A stretch of 7,347 nucleotides of DNA, taken from the NCBI GenBank assembly GCA_028691335.1, contig JAQUZK010000066.1, positions 1-7,347 on the forward strand. Direction: 5' to 3'. Made by a program: the position numbers and the translations under genes. How positions within the stretch are numbered: position 1 is the stretch's first letter; each line of letters opens with the position of its first letter. Positions 1-5,572 of the stretch are shown piece by piece. The DNA is from Candidatus Izemoplasmatales bacterium (GTDB lineage: Bacteria > Bacillota_I > Bacilli_A > Izemoplasmatales > Hujiaoplasmataceae). The notes below the pieces were generated by a model. That model made no database searches. It was not told the origin of the DNA and was given only the letters and a program-made list of their open reading frames with translations.

Positions 1-1769
1 GAGATATCTTTATTCAAACTATTAAAAGTAGATTGTATCAATGAATTCATCCTATCAATTCCATTTATACCCTTATAGACTGGTATTAATACTTGGATAT
101 CATTTAATAAATCATATCCATTATCAACTAGGAGTTTAATTCTTTCTAAAACTCGATAGCTAATATTTTGATCATTAGCATTAACAAACTGTTTATCATC
201 GTAATTCCTAAAAAAATTCTCATCGATGTTTTTATTTAATATATCATAAGCTAAAGAAATAATATGAGAATCACTTGCCTGACGATGGATTACGTCTAAC
301 TCAACGACATTAAATAATGTAGAACTAATCAGATTGTTAAGAACATCTCCAGGTCCAACTGAAGGCAATTGGTTTGAATCACCTACCATTATTACCTTAG
401 TATTTATATTTACAGCCTGAAAAAGCTTTTTAGCTAAAACTGTATCTAACATTGAAGCTTCATCGATAATTAGAAGCTCTGCATCTAGTTCGTTATAATC
501 ATCAAACTTAAAAGTACCTTCAAAATCAAAACCTAAAAGTTTATGTATTGTTGAAGCTTTTAGATTTGTAGCTTCAGAAAGGCGTTTAGCCGCCTTTCCA
601 GTTGGCGCAGCTAATTTAATCTTTTCTAAATCCAATTTGTTATTTCTTAATAGTTTATATATTTCAATTATGCCTTTAATAACAGTAGTTTTTCCAGTTC
701 CTGGTCCTCCAGTGATAATGGAAAAACTATTATTTAAGGCTGTGTAAATCGCCTTTATTTGGGCTTTAGTATAGCTTATATCTGAAAAATCATTGAAATC
801 AGATAACAAATTATAAAAATCTTCCTTAGAAATAATCTCATTGTTATTCTCGTTAATAGATAAGACCTTTTTCGCTAAGTACTCTTCACTATTATATAAA
901 TAGGACAAAGCTAATTTATCATCCAAATCGATAACTTTATTAGAACTTATTAGAACAACTAACTGATTTTCAACTAGATCTCTTGAACAATTATAATCAG
1001 GATGTGAATTCAAATAAGTCAAAGTATAGTCAACTAACTTTTCTTTTTCTAAATATGTATCTCCATATTTATTCATAAACTCTGTCAACAAATAATAAAT
1101 TACAGCTGAAACTCTTAAAGGAGAATCATATTGAAAGCCTATTTTTAAACCTATTTCATCAGCTCTTTTAAATCCGATTCCCTCAATATGTTCCATCAAA
1201 ATATATGGATTTTCTTTAATAGTGTTGATTGTCTTCGAACCATAAAAAGAGTAGATTCTCATAGCCATCTTAGGGGATATGTCAAAACTATAAAGCCAAA
1301 CAAGTGTATTTTCCATTTCTTTATTATCAACAACTTCTTGAAAAATTGAATCTCTTAACTTTTTGCTAATCTTAGGAACTTTATCCAAAACATGTTTATC
1401 TTCTGCGATTAAGTCTAAAGCAGATAAGCCTAAGGTTTCAATTATCCTCTCCGCAGTCTTTTTTCCAACACCTTTAAAAAGATCACTTGATAAATAATCT
1501 AATAAACCATCATACGTATTGTCAACCATTCTTTCGAATCGTCTAGCATTATACTGTAAGCCATATTTAGGATGATCACTAACTTCTCCATAAAAACGAT
1601 AATTAACACTATGTTCTAATTTAGGAAAAAACCCACAAACAATAATTGTGGGTTCGAAATTGCTGATATCTTCATCATCAGTGTCACTAATCTTTAGTTT
1701 TATGACAGAATATGAAGTATCTTCGGTATAGAATAAATATCTTTGAATATTTCCTTCTACATAACTCAT
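1..1769 (-). CDS. recD2: RecD2-type ATP-dependent DNA helicase, C-terminus cut off by the window edge
   Basis: This is a superfamily 1B 5'-3' DNA helicase of the RecD2/TraA group, the RecBC-independent RecD form linked to DNA repair and replication fork handling in low-GC Gram-positives. I translated it directly: 589 uninterrupted codons are visible. An N-terminal domain (about 1-80) contains the RecD2-typical stretch GEVSDHPKYG. Helix-hairpin-helix motifs follow at 98-114 (LFKGVGKKTAERI) and about 194-207 (HIEGIGFKRADE). Helicase motifs are Walker A GGPGTGKTT at 354-362 (K360), motif Ia APTGKAAKR at 388-396, Walker B LLIIDEAS at 432-439 (D436, E437), GDSNQLPSVGPGD from 463, and VLIPVYKGINGID from 560. 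The last motifs and C-terminal domain, probably 130-200 residues, lie beyond base 1. The ATG at 1767-1769 is preceded by GAGG with a short 4-nt spacing. The gene starts 13 bp after the pepP stop and has no promoter of its own, so it is probably co-transcribed with pepP. Confidence 0.95.
   Translation of the reverse strand, partial: MSYVEGNIQRYLFYTEDTSYSVIKLKISDTDDEDISNFEPTIIVCGFFPKLEHSVNYRFYGEVSDHPKYGLQYNARRFERMVDNTYDGLLDYLSSDLFKGVGKKTAERIIETLGLSALDLIAEDKHVLDKVPKISKKLRDSIFQEVVDNKEMENTLVWLYSFDISPKMAMRIYSFYGSKTINTIKENPYILMEHIEGIGFKRADEIGLKIGFQYDSPLRVSAVIYYLLTEFMNKYGDTYLEKEKLVDYTLTYLNSHPDYNCSRDLVENQLVVLISSNKVIDLDDKLALSYLYNSEEYLAKKVLSINENNNEIISKEDFYNLLSDFNDFSDISYTKAQIKAIYTALNNSFSIITGGPGTGKTTVIKGIIEIYKLLRNNKLDLEKIKLAAPTGKAAKRLSEATNLKASTIHKLLGFDFEGTFKFDDYNELDAELLIIDEASMLDTVLAKKLFQAVNINTKVIMVGDSNQLPSVGPGDVLNNLISSTLFNVVELDVIHRQASDSHIISLAYDILNKNIDENFFRNYDDKQFVNANDQNISYRVLERIKLLVDNGYDLLNDIQVLIPVYKGINGIDRMNSLIQSTFNSLNKDI
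1626..1654 (-). terminator. Terminator-like hairpin inside the start of recD2 (function uncertain)
   Basis: Read on the minus strand, AACCCACAA (1654-1646) pairs perfectly with TTGTGGGTT (1638-1630) across a 7-nt loop, and the 3' arm runs into six Ts (1631-1626). This has the form of an intrinsic terminator, with a stem richer in G+C than its surroundings. It lies about 115 nt inside recD2, over codons 39-48, where the T-run encodes Phe47-Phe48. The protein there matches the usual RecD2 N-terminal pattern, so the reading frame is real. Whether the hairpin stops RNA polymerase is inference, because translating ribosomes would normally mask it. Confidence 0.4.
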
Positions 1770-1782
1770 AATGCCTCTTATC

Positions 1783-3048
1783 TTATTTCATAAAATCTTC
1801 AATATCTTTAATCTCTTTTATAATATTTTTACTTAAATTTTCATGTCCTTTAGATGTAACCAACACATCATCTTCTATTCTAATACCTATAGCCTCTTCT
1901 TCAATATAGATTCCAGGCTCTACAGTTATAACAGCTCCAGGACTTAGTGGTTGTGAGTAAGTTCCAACATCATGGACATCTAATCCTAAATAATGACTTA
2001 CGTTATGATAATAATACTTACTAATCTCAGATTTTTCTTTAATTTTTCCTAGTCTAATCATTCCTTCAGCTAACATATCTCTAGCGAAATCATTAAGTTC
2101 TTTAACGTATACTCCTGGCTTAATCATTTCTATTGTTTTTTTATTGACATCTAAAACCATTTGATAGAACTCACTTTGTCTTTCTGTAAACTTACCATTA
2201 ACTGGAAAAGTTCTAGATATGTCTCCGGCATAAAGATTGGATAATGCCCCTAAATCAAGCAATACCAAACTGTTGTCTTCAATTTTTTGGTCATTTTCTA
2301 CATAATGCAAAACAGTTCCATTTTTACCACTAGCAACGATTGTATCAAAAGAAACACCTTTTGATCCTTCAACTTTAATAGTATACTCGAATAGAGCCTC
2401 TAGTTGAGCTTCATTTATTCCTGGCTTTGCATTCTTCCAAATTGCTTCTATTCCTTTTTGGGTATAGTCAATCGCTTTTTGGATTTCCAACACTTCAGCC
2501 TTTGTTTTAATTCTTCTCATATCAGATATTAATCCACCTAAATCTTTAATATACAATTCAGGATAATTATCAATGATTTCACTGAAAAAATTAAAACTTA
2601 CAGGTTTTTTCATCTTTCTATATCTAAACATGTCTAAGTATAGATTCTCAGGAACTTTTGATAATAAACTTGCACGAGAATCAGTTAAGACTCTACTAGC
2701 AATGAAATTACGAAATTCTTGAACATATAAAATATTATTAATATCAATTCCAGAGATTTCAGCCACTTCTTCTTTTGTCAGTCTTTTTCCCAACCATTTA
2801 TTAGCATAATCACTAGCTTCTTCAATGAAAATATACTCATGAATTTGACTATCATCTTTTGCTAAAAACAAAACAAAATTTTCTCGCATTAACCCAGTTA
2901 GATAGAAAAAATTACGGTTAGGTATGTATTTATGAAACTGATCCCAAGTCTTATGCATCGCTTCTCCAGAAGCTAAAAGCGCAAAAGAATTGTCTAACAG
3001 TTCATCAATTAATATTTTCCTTCTTTCAATAAACTCATTACTATTCAT
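1783..3048 (-). CDS. pepP: Xaa-Pro aminopeptidase (aminopeptidase P, peptidase family M24B)
   Basis: This is a cytoplasmic metallo-aminopeptidase expected to remove an N-terminal residue that precedes proline. The 421-residue length is close to that of E. coli PepP (about 440). An N-terminal AMP_N domain spans about 1-150 and includes FFYLTGL at 47-53. The pita-bread M24 domain follows from about 180. All five dinuclear metal ligands can be placed by the family pattern: D265 in LLDLG, D276 in YAGDISRTFPVNG, H352 in SHYLGLDVHD, E377 in TVEPGIYI and E392 in GIRIEDD. The accessory active-site histidines H248, H348 and H359 are also present. The start is supported by AGGTGAT 5 nt before the ATG. 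An extended -10 promoter lies just upstream, and recD2 follows 13 bp after the TAA stop, suggesting a two-gene unit. Substrate preference is inferred from family membership; a related dipeptidase (PepQ-like) is less likely because the AMP_N domain is the full-length PepP form. Confidence 0.93.
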   Translation of the reverse strand: MNSNEFIERRKILIDELLDNSFALLASGEAMHKTWDQFHKYIPNRNFFYLTGLMRENFVLFLAKDDSQIHEYIFIEEASDYANKWLGKRLTKEEVAEISGIDINNILYVQEFRNFIASRVLTDSRASLLSKVPENLYLDMFRYRKMKKPVSFNFFSEIIDNYPELYIKDLGGLISDMRRIKTKAEVLEIQKAIDYTQKGIEAIWKNAKPGINEAQLEALFEYTIKVEGSKGVSFDTIVASGKNGTVLHYVENDQKIEDNSLVLLDLGALSNLYAGDISRTFPVNGKFTERQSEFYQMVLDVNKKTIEMIKPGVYVKELNDFARDMLAEGMIRLGKIKEKSEISKYYYHNVSHYLGLDVHDVGTYSQPLSPGAVITVEPGIYIEEEAIGIRIEDDVLVTSKGHENLSKNIIKEIKDIEDFMK

Positions 3049-3070
3049 TAAGCATCACCTCTAATTTTAT

Positions 3071-3099
3071 ATTATAACATGATAATTAAATCTATTCAT
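3071..3099 (-). promoter_or_regulatory. Extended -10 promoter of pepP-recD2
   Basis: On the minus strand, TGTTATAAT (3079-3071) is a perfect TGnTATAAT extended -10. The hexamer 17 bp upstream (3099-3094, ATGAAT) is a poor -35, as is usual when the TG extension compensates. Transcription would start near 3064, leaving a leader of only about 15 nt before the ATG, which still contains the AGGTGAT ribosome binding site (3054-3060). Confidence 0.75.
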
Positions 3100-3121
3100 T
3101 ATGTTTGTTGTTCTTTTAGTC

Positions 3122-3168
3122 AAAAAAATTTAAAAATCCATAAATTTAACTTAATAAACTTATGGATT
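3122..3168 (-). terminator. Intrinsic terminator after the VTT/DedA-like gene
   Basis: On the minus strand, AATCCATAA (3168-3160) pairs perfectly with TTATGGATT (3143-3135). An inner 4-bp stem extends it after one mismatch, and T-rich sequence (3136-3122) follows. It begins 9 bp past the TAG stop of the membrane protein gene and upstream of the pepP promoter, so it separates the two transcription units. The stem is AT-rich and may be only moderately efficient. Confidence 0.7.
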
Positions 3169-3176
3169 AATTAGTG

Positions 3177-3812
3177 CTATTTATCTTTTGTCTCTTTAAA
3201 AACTGATCTATCATCATTTTTTCTACTTCTAATATAAATAATCCAAACACCTAATAAAATGAAATAAACAAGCATCATCCAAAGAACATTTAAAGGGTGT
3301 TCTCGAATATTAAATATGGAACCTAAAAACACTAGAAATAAAATTATAATTAGTCTCGAGGTTAATGTTAAAAAGATATATTTAGAAACTTTAACTTTTG
3401 TAAGAGATAATGCATAGTTCAAAACAGATGATGGTAGAAATGGATTTGACAATAACATTAATACTACAAAAACCTTTTTTCCTTCTACCACATTTAGAAA
3501 TACTCTACCATATTTATTTTCTTGAACTTTTTTGAAAAAATAATCCGCAAAAGTGGCTCTGATAATAATAAATATCAAAAACATACCTAGAAATGATCCT
3601 ATCAATGATAAGAATATCGTTAATAAAGTTCCTTCTAACACACCAAATGCAGTTGTGAATATACCATATAAAGTAGCTATTATAACTGTTAAGGGTATTG
3701 TAGGTAGTAAAGCTTCAATAAATGGCAATAAAACTCCAAATAGTGGAGCTAACCAAAAATGTTCTTGAATTAGTAATTTGATTGATTCCATCAACTCATT
3801 AAAAAATTGCAT
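3177..3812 (-). CDS. VTT-domain (TVP38/TMEM64, DedA-like) integral membrane protein
   Basis: This is a 211-residue polytopic membrane protein of the VTT/SNARE-associated group (Pfam SNARE_assoc), which includes DedA, YdjX and YqeD proteins. Members are implicated in lipid or undecaprenyl-phosphate flipping and membrane homeostasis, but this branch has no assigned substrate. Family marks are FIEALLPTIP at 31-40 (E33, P37, P40), a glycine-containing hydrophobic segment LSLIGSFLGMF at 68-78, and the NPFLPSSVLNYALSLTKV block at 123-140. Hydrophobic stretches lie at about 20-60, 62-85, 113-135, 145-168 and 174-195, followed by a short basic and acidic cytoplasmic tail. The arginine usually found just before the second proline-rich block appears to be absent. 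The start is supported by GAGGT 6 nt before the ATG. The gene begins only 17 bp after the T-tract of the gapA terminator, leaving no room for a promoter. It stops with TAG, followed by its own terminator. The family call is fairly secure; the function is open. Confidence 0.82.
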   Translation of the reverse strand: MQFFNELMESIKLLIQEHFWLAPLFGVLLPFIEALLPTIPLTVIIATLYGIFTTAFGVLEGTLLTIFLSLIGSFLGMFLIFIIIRATFADYFFKKVQENKYGRVFLNVVEGKKVFVVLMLLSNPFLPSSVLNYALSLTKVKVSKYIFLTLTSRLIIILFLVFLGSIFNIREHPLNVLWMMLVYFILLGVWIIYIRSRKNDDRSVFKETKDK

Positions 3813-3829
3813 TTTTTACCTCGATTGTG

Positions 3830-3857
3830 AAAAAAAAGCACCCTTAGGATGCTTTTT
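3830..3857 (-). terminator. Intrinsic terminator of gapA
   Basis: On the minus strand, AAAAGCATCC (3856-3847) pairs with GGGTGCTTTT (3843-3834) with one T-G wobble and a 3-nt loop. The 3' arm runs on into a T-tract reaching 3830. It starts about 12 nt after the gapA TAA stop. This is a textbook Rho-independent terminator, and the VTT-protein ribosome binding site lies directly behind it. Confidence 0.88.
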
Positions 3858-3867
3858 AAAAGTATTT

Positions 3868-4872
3868 TTATTTTTCTGCGAACACTTTTAAAGTTCTAAT
3901 CATTTGTGATGTAAATGAATGTTCATTATCATACCATGTTAAAACCTTAACTAATTGTTTGCCATCAACATCCATAACTTTTGTAGATTGAGCATCAAAC
4001 AATGTTCCATATGTGATTCCAATTGTATCTGAAGAAACGATTGGATCTTCAGTATATCCGATTGTTTCTGATTGAGCTTTTTTAACAGCTTCATTAACTT
4101 GTTCAACTGTAACTTTTTCTTTTAATTCAACTACTAAATCAACAATTGAACCAGTAATTACAGGAACTCTCAATGCTAGTCCATCTAATTTACCTTTTAA
4201 ATGAGGTAAAACCAAACCTACTGCCTTTGCAGCTCCAGTTGAAGTAGGAACGATATTAGCAGCTGCTGCTCTACCGCGTCTTGCATTAATTCCTTTATTA
4301 TGAGGAATATCAAGAGTTGATTGATCATTTGTATAAGCATGTACTGTTGTCATGAAACCTTTAACAATTCCAAAGTTGTCATCTAAAACTTTAGCAATTG
4401 GTGCTAAGCAGTTAGTAGTACATGAAGCTGCAGAAATAATTTTTTCTTCACCAGTTAAAGAGTCATGGTTAACATTATAAACGATTGTAGGAATATTTCC
4501 TTTAGCTGGAGCGGAAACAACAACTTTTCTAGCTCCTGCTTTCAAATGCTTACCAGCACCTTCTTCAGAAACGAAGAAACCTGTACATTCCAATACTACA
4601 TCTACTTCTTTTTCTTTCCAAGGTAATAGTTCAGGATCTCTTTGAGATAAAACAGGAACATGTTTACCTTCTACTACTAAATCTGTACCTTCAAATGAAA
4701 CTTCTTTGTTATATCTACCTTGTGAACTGTCATATCTGAGTAGATAAGCTAATTGTTCAGCATCTGTTAAGTCATTAATAGCTACGATTTCAAAATCTGG
4801 ATTTCCGAACATAACACGGAACGCTAAACGTCCAATTCTTCCAAATCCATTGATTGCTACTTTTACTGCCAT
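3868..4872 (-). CDS. gapA: Glyceraldehyde-3-phosphate dehydrogenase, NAD-type, phosphorylating
   Basis: This enzyme interconverts glyceraldehyde 3-phosphate and 1,3-bisphosphoglycerate with NAD and phosphate in cytoplasmic glycolysis, normally as a homotetramer. The 334-residue length is that of full-size bacterial GapA. The Rossmann motif NGFGRIGR is at 8-15. AINDL at 31-35 carries D34, and an Ile-Pro pair lies at 189-190; both suit NAD rather than NADP. The catalytic motif SAASCTTNCLAP has nucleophile C151, and H178 in TTVHAYT is the base. R235 is a likely phosphate-site residue, and N316 in WYDNEHS is the usual nicotinamide contact. AGGAGG at 4881-4886, 8 nt before the ATG, is the best Shine-Dalgarno in the window, as expected for a highly expressed gene. 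The gene has its own promoter with a cre-like site upstream, and a strong terminator. It is not beside pgk or tpiA here, and no cggR-type regulator is adjacent. Confidence 0.98.
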   Translation of the reverse strand: MAVKVAINGFGRIGRLAFRVMFGNPDFEIVAINDLTDAEQLAYLLRYDSSQGRYNKEVSFEGTDLVVEGKHVPVLSQRDPELLPWKEKEVDVVLECTGFFVSEEGAGKHLKAGARKVVVSAPAKGNIPTIVYNVNHDSLTGEEKIISAASCTTNCLAPIAKVLDDNFGIVKGFMTTVHAYTNDQSTLDIPHNKGINARRGRAAAANIVPTSTGAAKAVGLVLPHLKGKLDGLALRVPVITGSIVDLVVELKEKVTVEQVNEAVKKAQSETIGYTEDPIVSSDTIGITYGTLFDAQSTKVMDVDGKQLVKVLTWYDNEHSFTSQMIRTLKVFAEK

Positions 4873-4907
4873 TTTTATTTCCTCCTAATTTAATTGAATA
4901 CATAAAC

Positions 4908-4936
4908 ATTTTACTATAAAACATGGAAATTATCAA
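4908..4936 (-). promoter_or_regulatory. gapA promoter (TTGATA-17-TAAAAT)
   Basis: On the minus strand, a -35 TTGATA (4936-4931) and -10 TAAAAT (4913-4908) are separated by exactly 17 bp, each one or two bases from the SigA consensus. Transcription would start near 4901, giving a leader of about 28 nt that ends in the AGGAGG site. Unlike the other promoters in the window, it has a good -35 and no TG extension. Confidence 0.75.
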
Positions 4937-4938
4937 TA

Positions 4939-4948
4939 AAGTATACTT
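4939..4948. promoter_or_regulatory. Short perfect palindrome between the cre-like site and the gapA -35
   Basis: AAGTATACTT is a perfect 10-bp palindrome lying 2 bp upstream of the gapA -35 box. It could be a half-size operator, but it does not extend further and is AT-rich, so chance is a fair explanation. No known regulator motif is assigned. Confidence 0.25.
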
Positions 4949-4950
4949 GA

Positions 4951-4964
4951 TTAAAGCGTTTTCA
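4951..4964 (-). promoter_or_regulatory. cre-like CcpA binding site upstream of gapA
   Basis: On the minus strand, TGAAAACGCTTTAA (4964-4951) matches the catabolite-responsive element TGWAARCGYTWNCW at 13 of 14 positions, failing only at the late C. Its centre is about 56 bp upstream of the predicted gapA transcription start. That is upstream of the -35, where CcpA is known to activate genes such as Bacillus ackA and pta. CcpA itself is not in this window, so the role is inferred. Confidence 0.5.
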
Positions 4965-4977
4965 GTGTTTTTTTATT

Positions 4978-5007
4978 AAATTAAAAAATGAAGATTTCTC
5001 TTCATTT
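4978..5007 (-). terminator. Intrinsic terminator of spx
   Basis: On the minus strand, AAATGAAGA (5007-4999) pairs perfectly with TCTTCATTT (4994-4986) around a GAAA tetraloop. The 3' arm leads into six Ts and then a further T-rich run. It begins 6 nt after the spx TAA stop and separates spx from the gapA regulatory region. Confidence 0.85.
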
Positions 5008-5013
5008 CATCTT

Positions 5014-5457
5014 TTAAGTATTCTTCGCCTCAGCCATAGCTTTTTTAATGCATTCTTTATATTCGCAATCTTCTCTGCATTCATCACAAACAACAAATTT
5101 TCTAAATTCTCGTGGAATAAACGCCCTGATTTCATCTTCATTGTAACCTGTTTGCATTATCTGTTCGTTGATAATAATAGGTCTTTTTAAAATTGTTGGA
5201 TTATCTATTATAAAATTAGCTAACTCAGAAAACTTCATTTCATCTGGTTCAATTTGACTTTCTTTAAAGATCTTAGATCTTGTCGAAATAATATCTTCAA
5301 ATCCATTTTCAGAATACTTCAACATATTCATGATGTCATTTCTAGTCAACTTAATACCAATAATATTTTTTTCACGATAGGGAATTTTATTTGTATCCAA
5401 CCATTTCTTAGCTTTTCGGCATGAGGAACAACTTGAACTTGTATATAATGTTATCAT
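5014..5457 (-). CDS. spx: Spx-family redox transcriptional regulator (ArsC-like fold) with a four-cysteine tail
   Basis: Spx binds the RNA polymerase alpha C-terminal domain and, when its CxxC switch is oxidised, redirects transcription to thiol-stress genes; it acts in the cytoplasm. The 147-residue protein has the thioredoxin/ArsC-like fold with the switch C10-SS-C13. It has G52 in ENGFEDIIS (the residue needed for alpha binding in Bacillus Spx), R60, and the LKRPIIINEQIMQTGYNEDEI region at 90-110 with R92. Agreement with Bacillus Spx runs to about residue 119. The usual length is about 131-135, so this one is longer. Its C-terminal tail differs from Bacillus and carries C124, C127, C131 and C136. 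The start is set by GAGGT 6 nt before the ATG, with an extended -10 promoter upstream. A paralogue such as MgsR or an arsenate reductase is possible but less likely, given G52 and the CxxC. It diverges from pepF. Confidence 0.9.
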   Translation of the reverse strand: MITLYTSSSCSSCRKAKKWLDTNKIPYREKNIIGIKLTRNDIMNMLKYSENGFEDIISTRSKIFKESQIEPDEMKFSELANFIIDNPTILKRPIIINEQIMQTGYNEDEIRAFIPREFRKFVVCDECREDCEYKECIKKAMAEAKNT

Positions 5458-5479
5458 ATCCTTACCTCGCTTTCCTTTA

Positions 5480-5508
5480 ATTATACCATAAAGATAGGTA
5501 TTTTAAAT
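5480..5508 (-). promoter_or_regulatory. Extended -10 promoter of spx
   Basis: On the minus strand, TGGTATAAT (5488-5480) is a perfect TGnTATAAT. The hexamer 17 bp upstream (5508-5503, ATTTAA) is a poor -35. Transcription would start near 5473, about 16 nt before the ATG, and the leader includes GAGGT (5468-5464). Confidence 0.7.
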
Positions 5509-5510
5509 AC
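5498..5510. promoter_or_regulatory. Interrupted palindrome between the divergent spx and pepF promoters
   Basis: GTATTTTAAATAC has two 6-bp perfect inverted arms around a single T. It overlaps the -35 positions of both divergent promoters, a place where a dimeric regulator could affect both genes. The arms are AT-rich and do not extend, so this remains a weak operator candidate. Confidence 0.3.
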
Positions 5511-5536
5511 TTTTTTTTTGTAAAAAATGTTATAAT
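5508..5536 (+). promoter_or_regulatory. Extended -10 promoter of pepF
   Basis: TGTTATAAT (5528-5536) is a perfect TGnTATAAT. The -35 position (5508-5513, TACTTT) is weak, and a run of nine Ts fills the spacer start. Transcription would begin near 5543, giving a 30-nt leader with GGAGGT at 5559-5564. Confidence 0.75.
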
Positions 5537-5572
5537 GTAAAATAGAATAATTATCAATGGAGGTAATAATAA

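Noticed and set aside
934..957. Short direct repeat (TTATTAGAAC twice)
   Set aside because: Two partial copies inside recD2 coding sequence encode unlike residues in different frames; this is expected in AT-rich DNA.
3553..3768. 71-codon open frame on the plus strand
   Set aside because: It is antisense to the VTT membrane protein gene, has no ribosome binding site or recognisable domain, and its Asn/Ile/Lys-rich product is the expected shadow of an AT-rich membrane gene.
4873..5013. Riboswitch or small RNA between spx and gapA
   Set aside because: The gap is fully accounted for by the spx terminator, the cre-like site, the promoter and the Shine-Dalgarno; the gapA leader is only about 28 nt, too short for a riboswitch.
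5014..5457. Arsenate reductase (ArsC) as the product
   Set aside because: The ArsC-like fold is shared, but the CxxC at 10-13, G52 and the KRPIIINE...GYNEDEI block match Spx, and no other arsenic genes are nearby.
5511..5520. T9 run as a terminator
   Set aside because: No stem precedes it on the plus strand and no gene ends there; it lies in the spacer of the pepF promoter.
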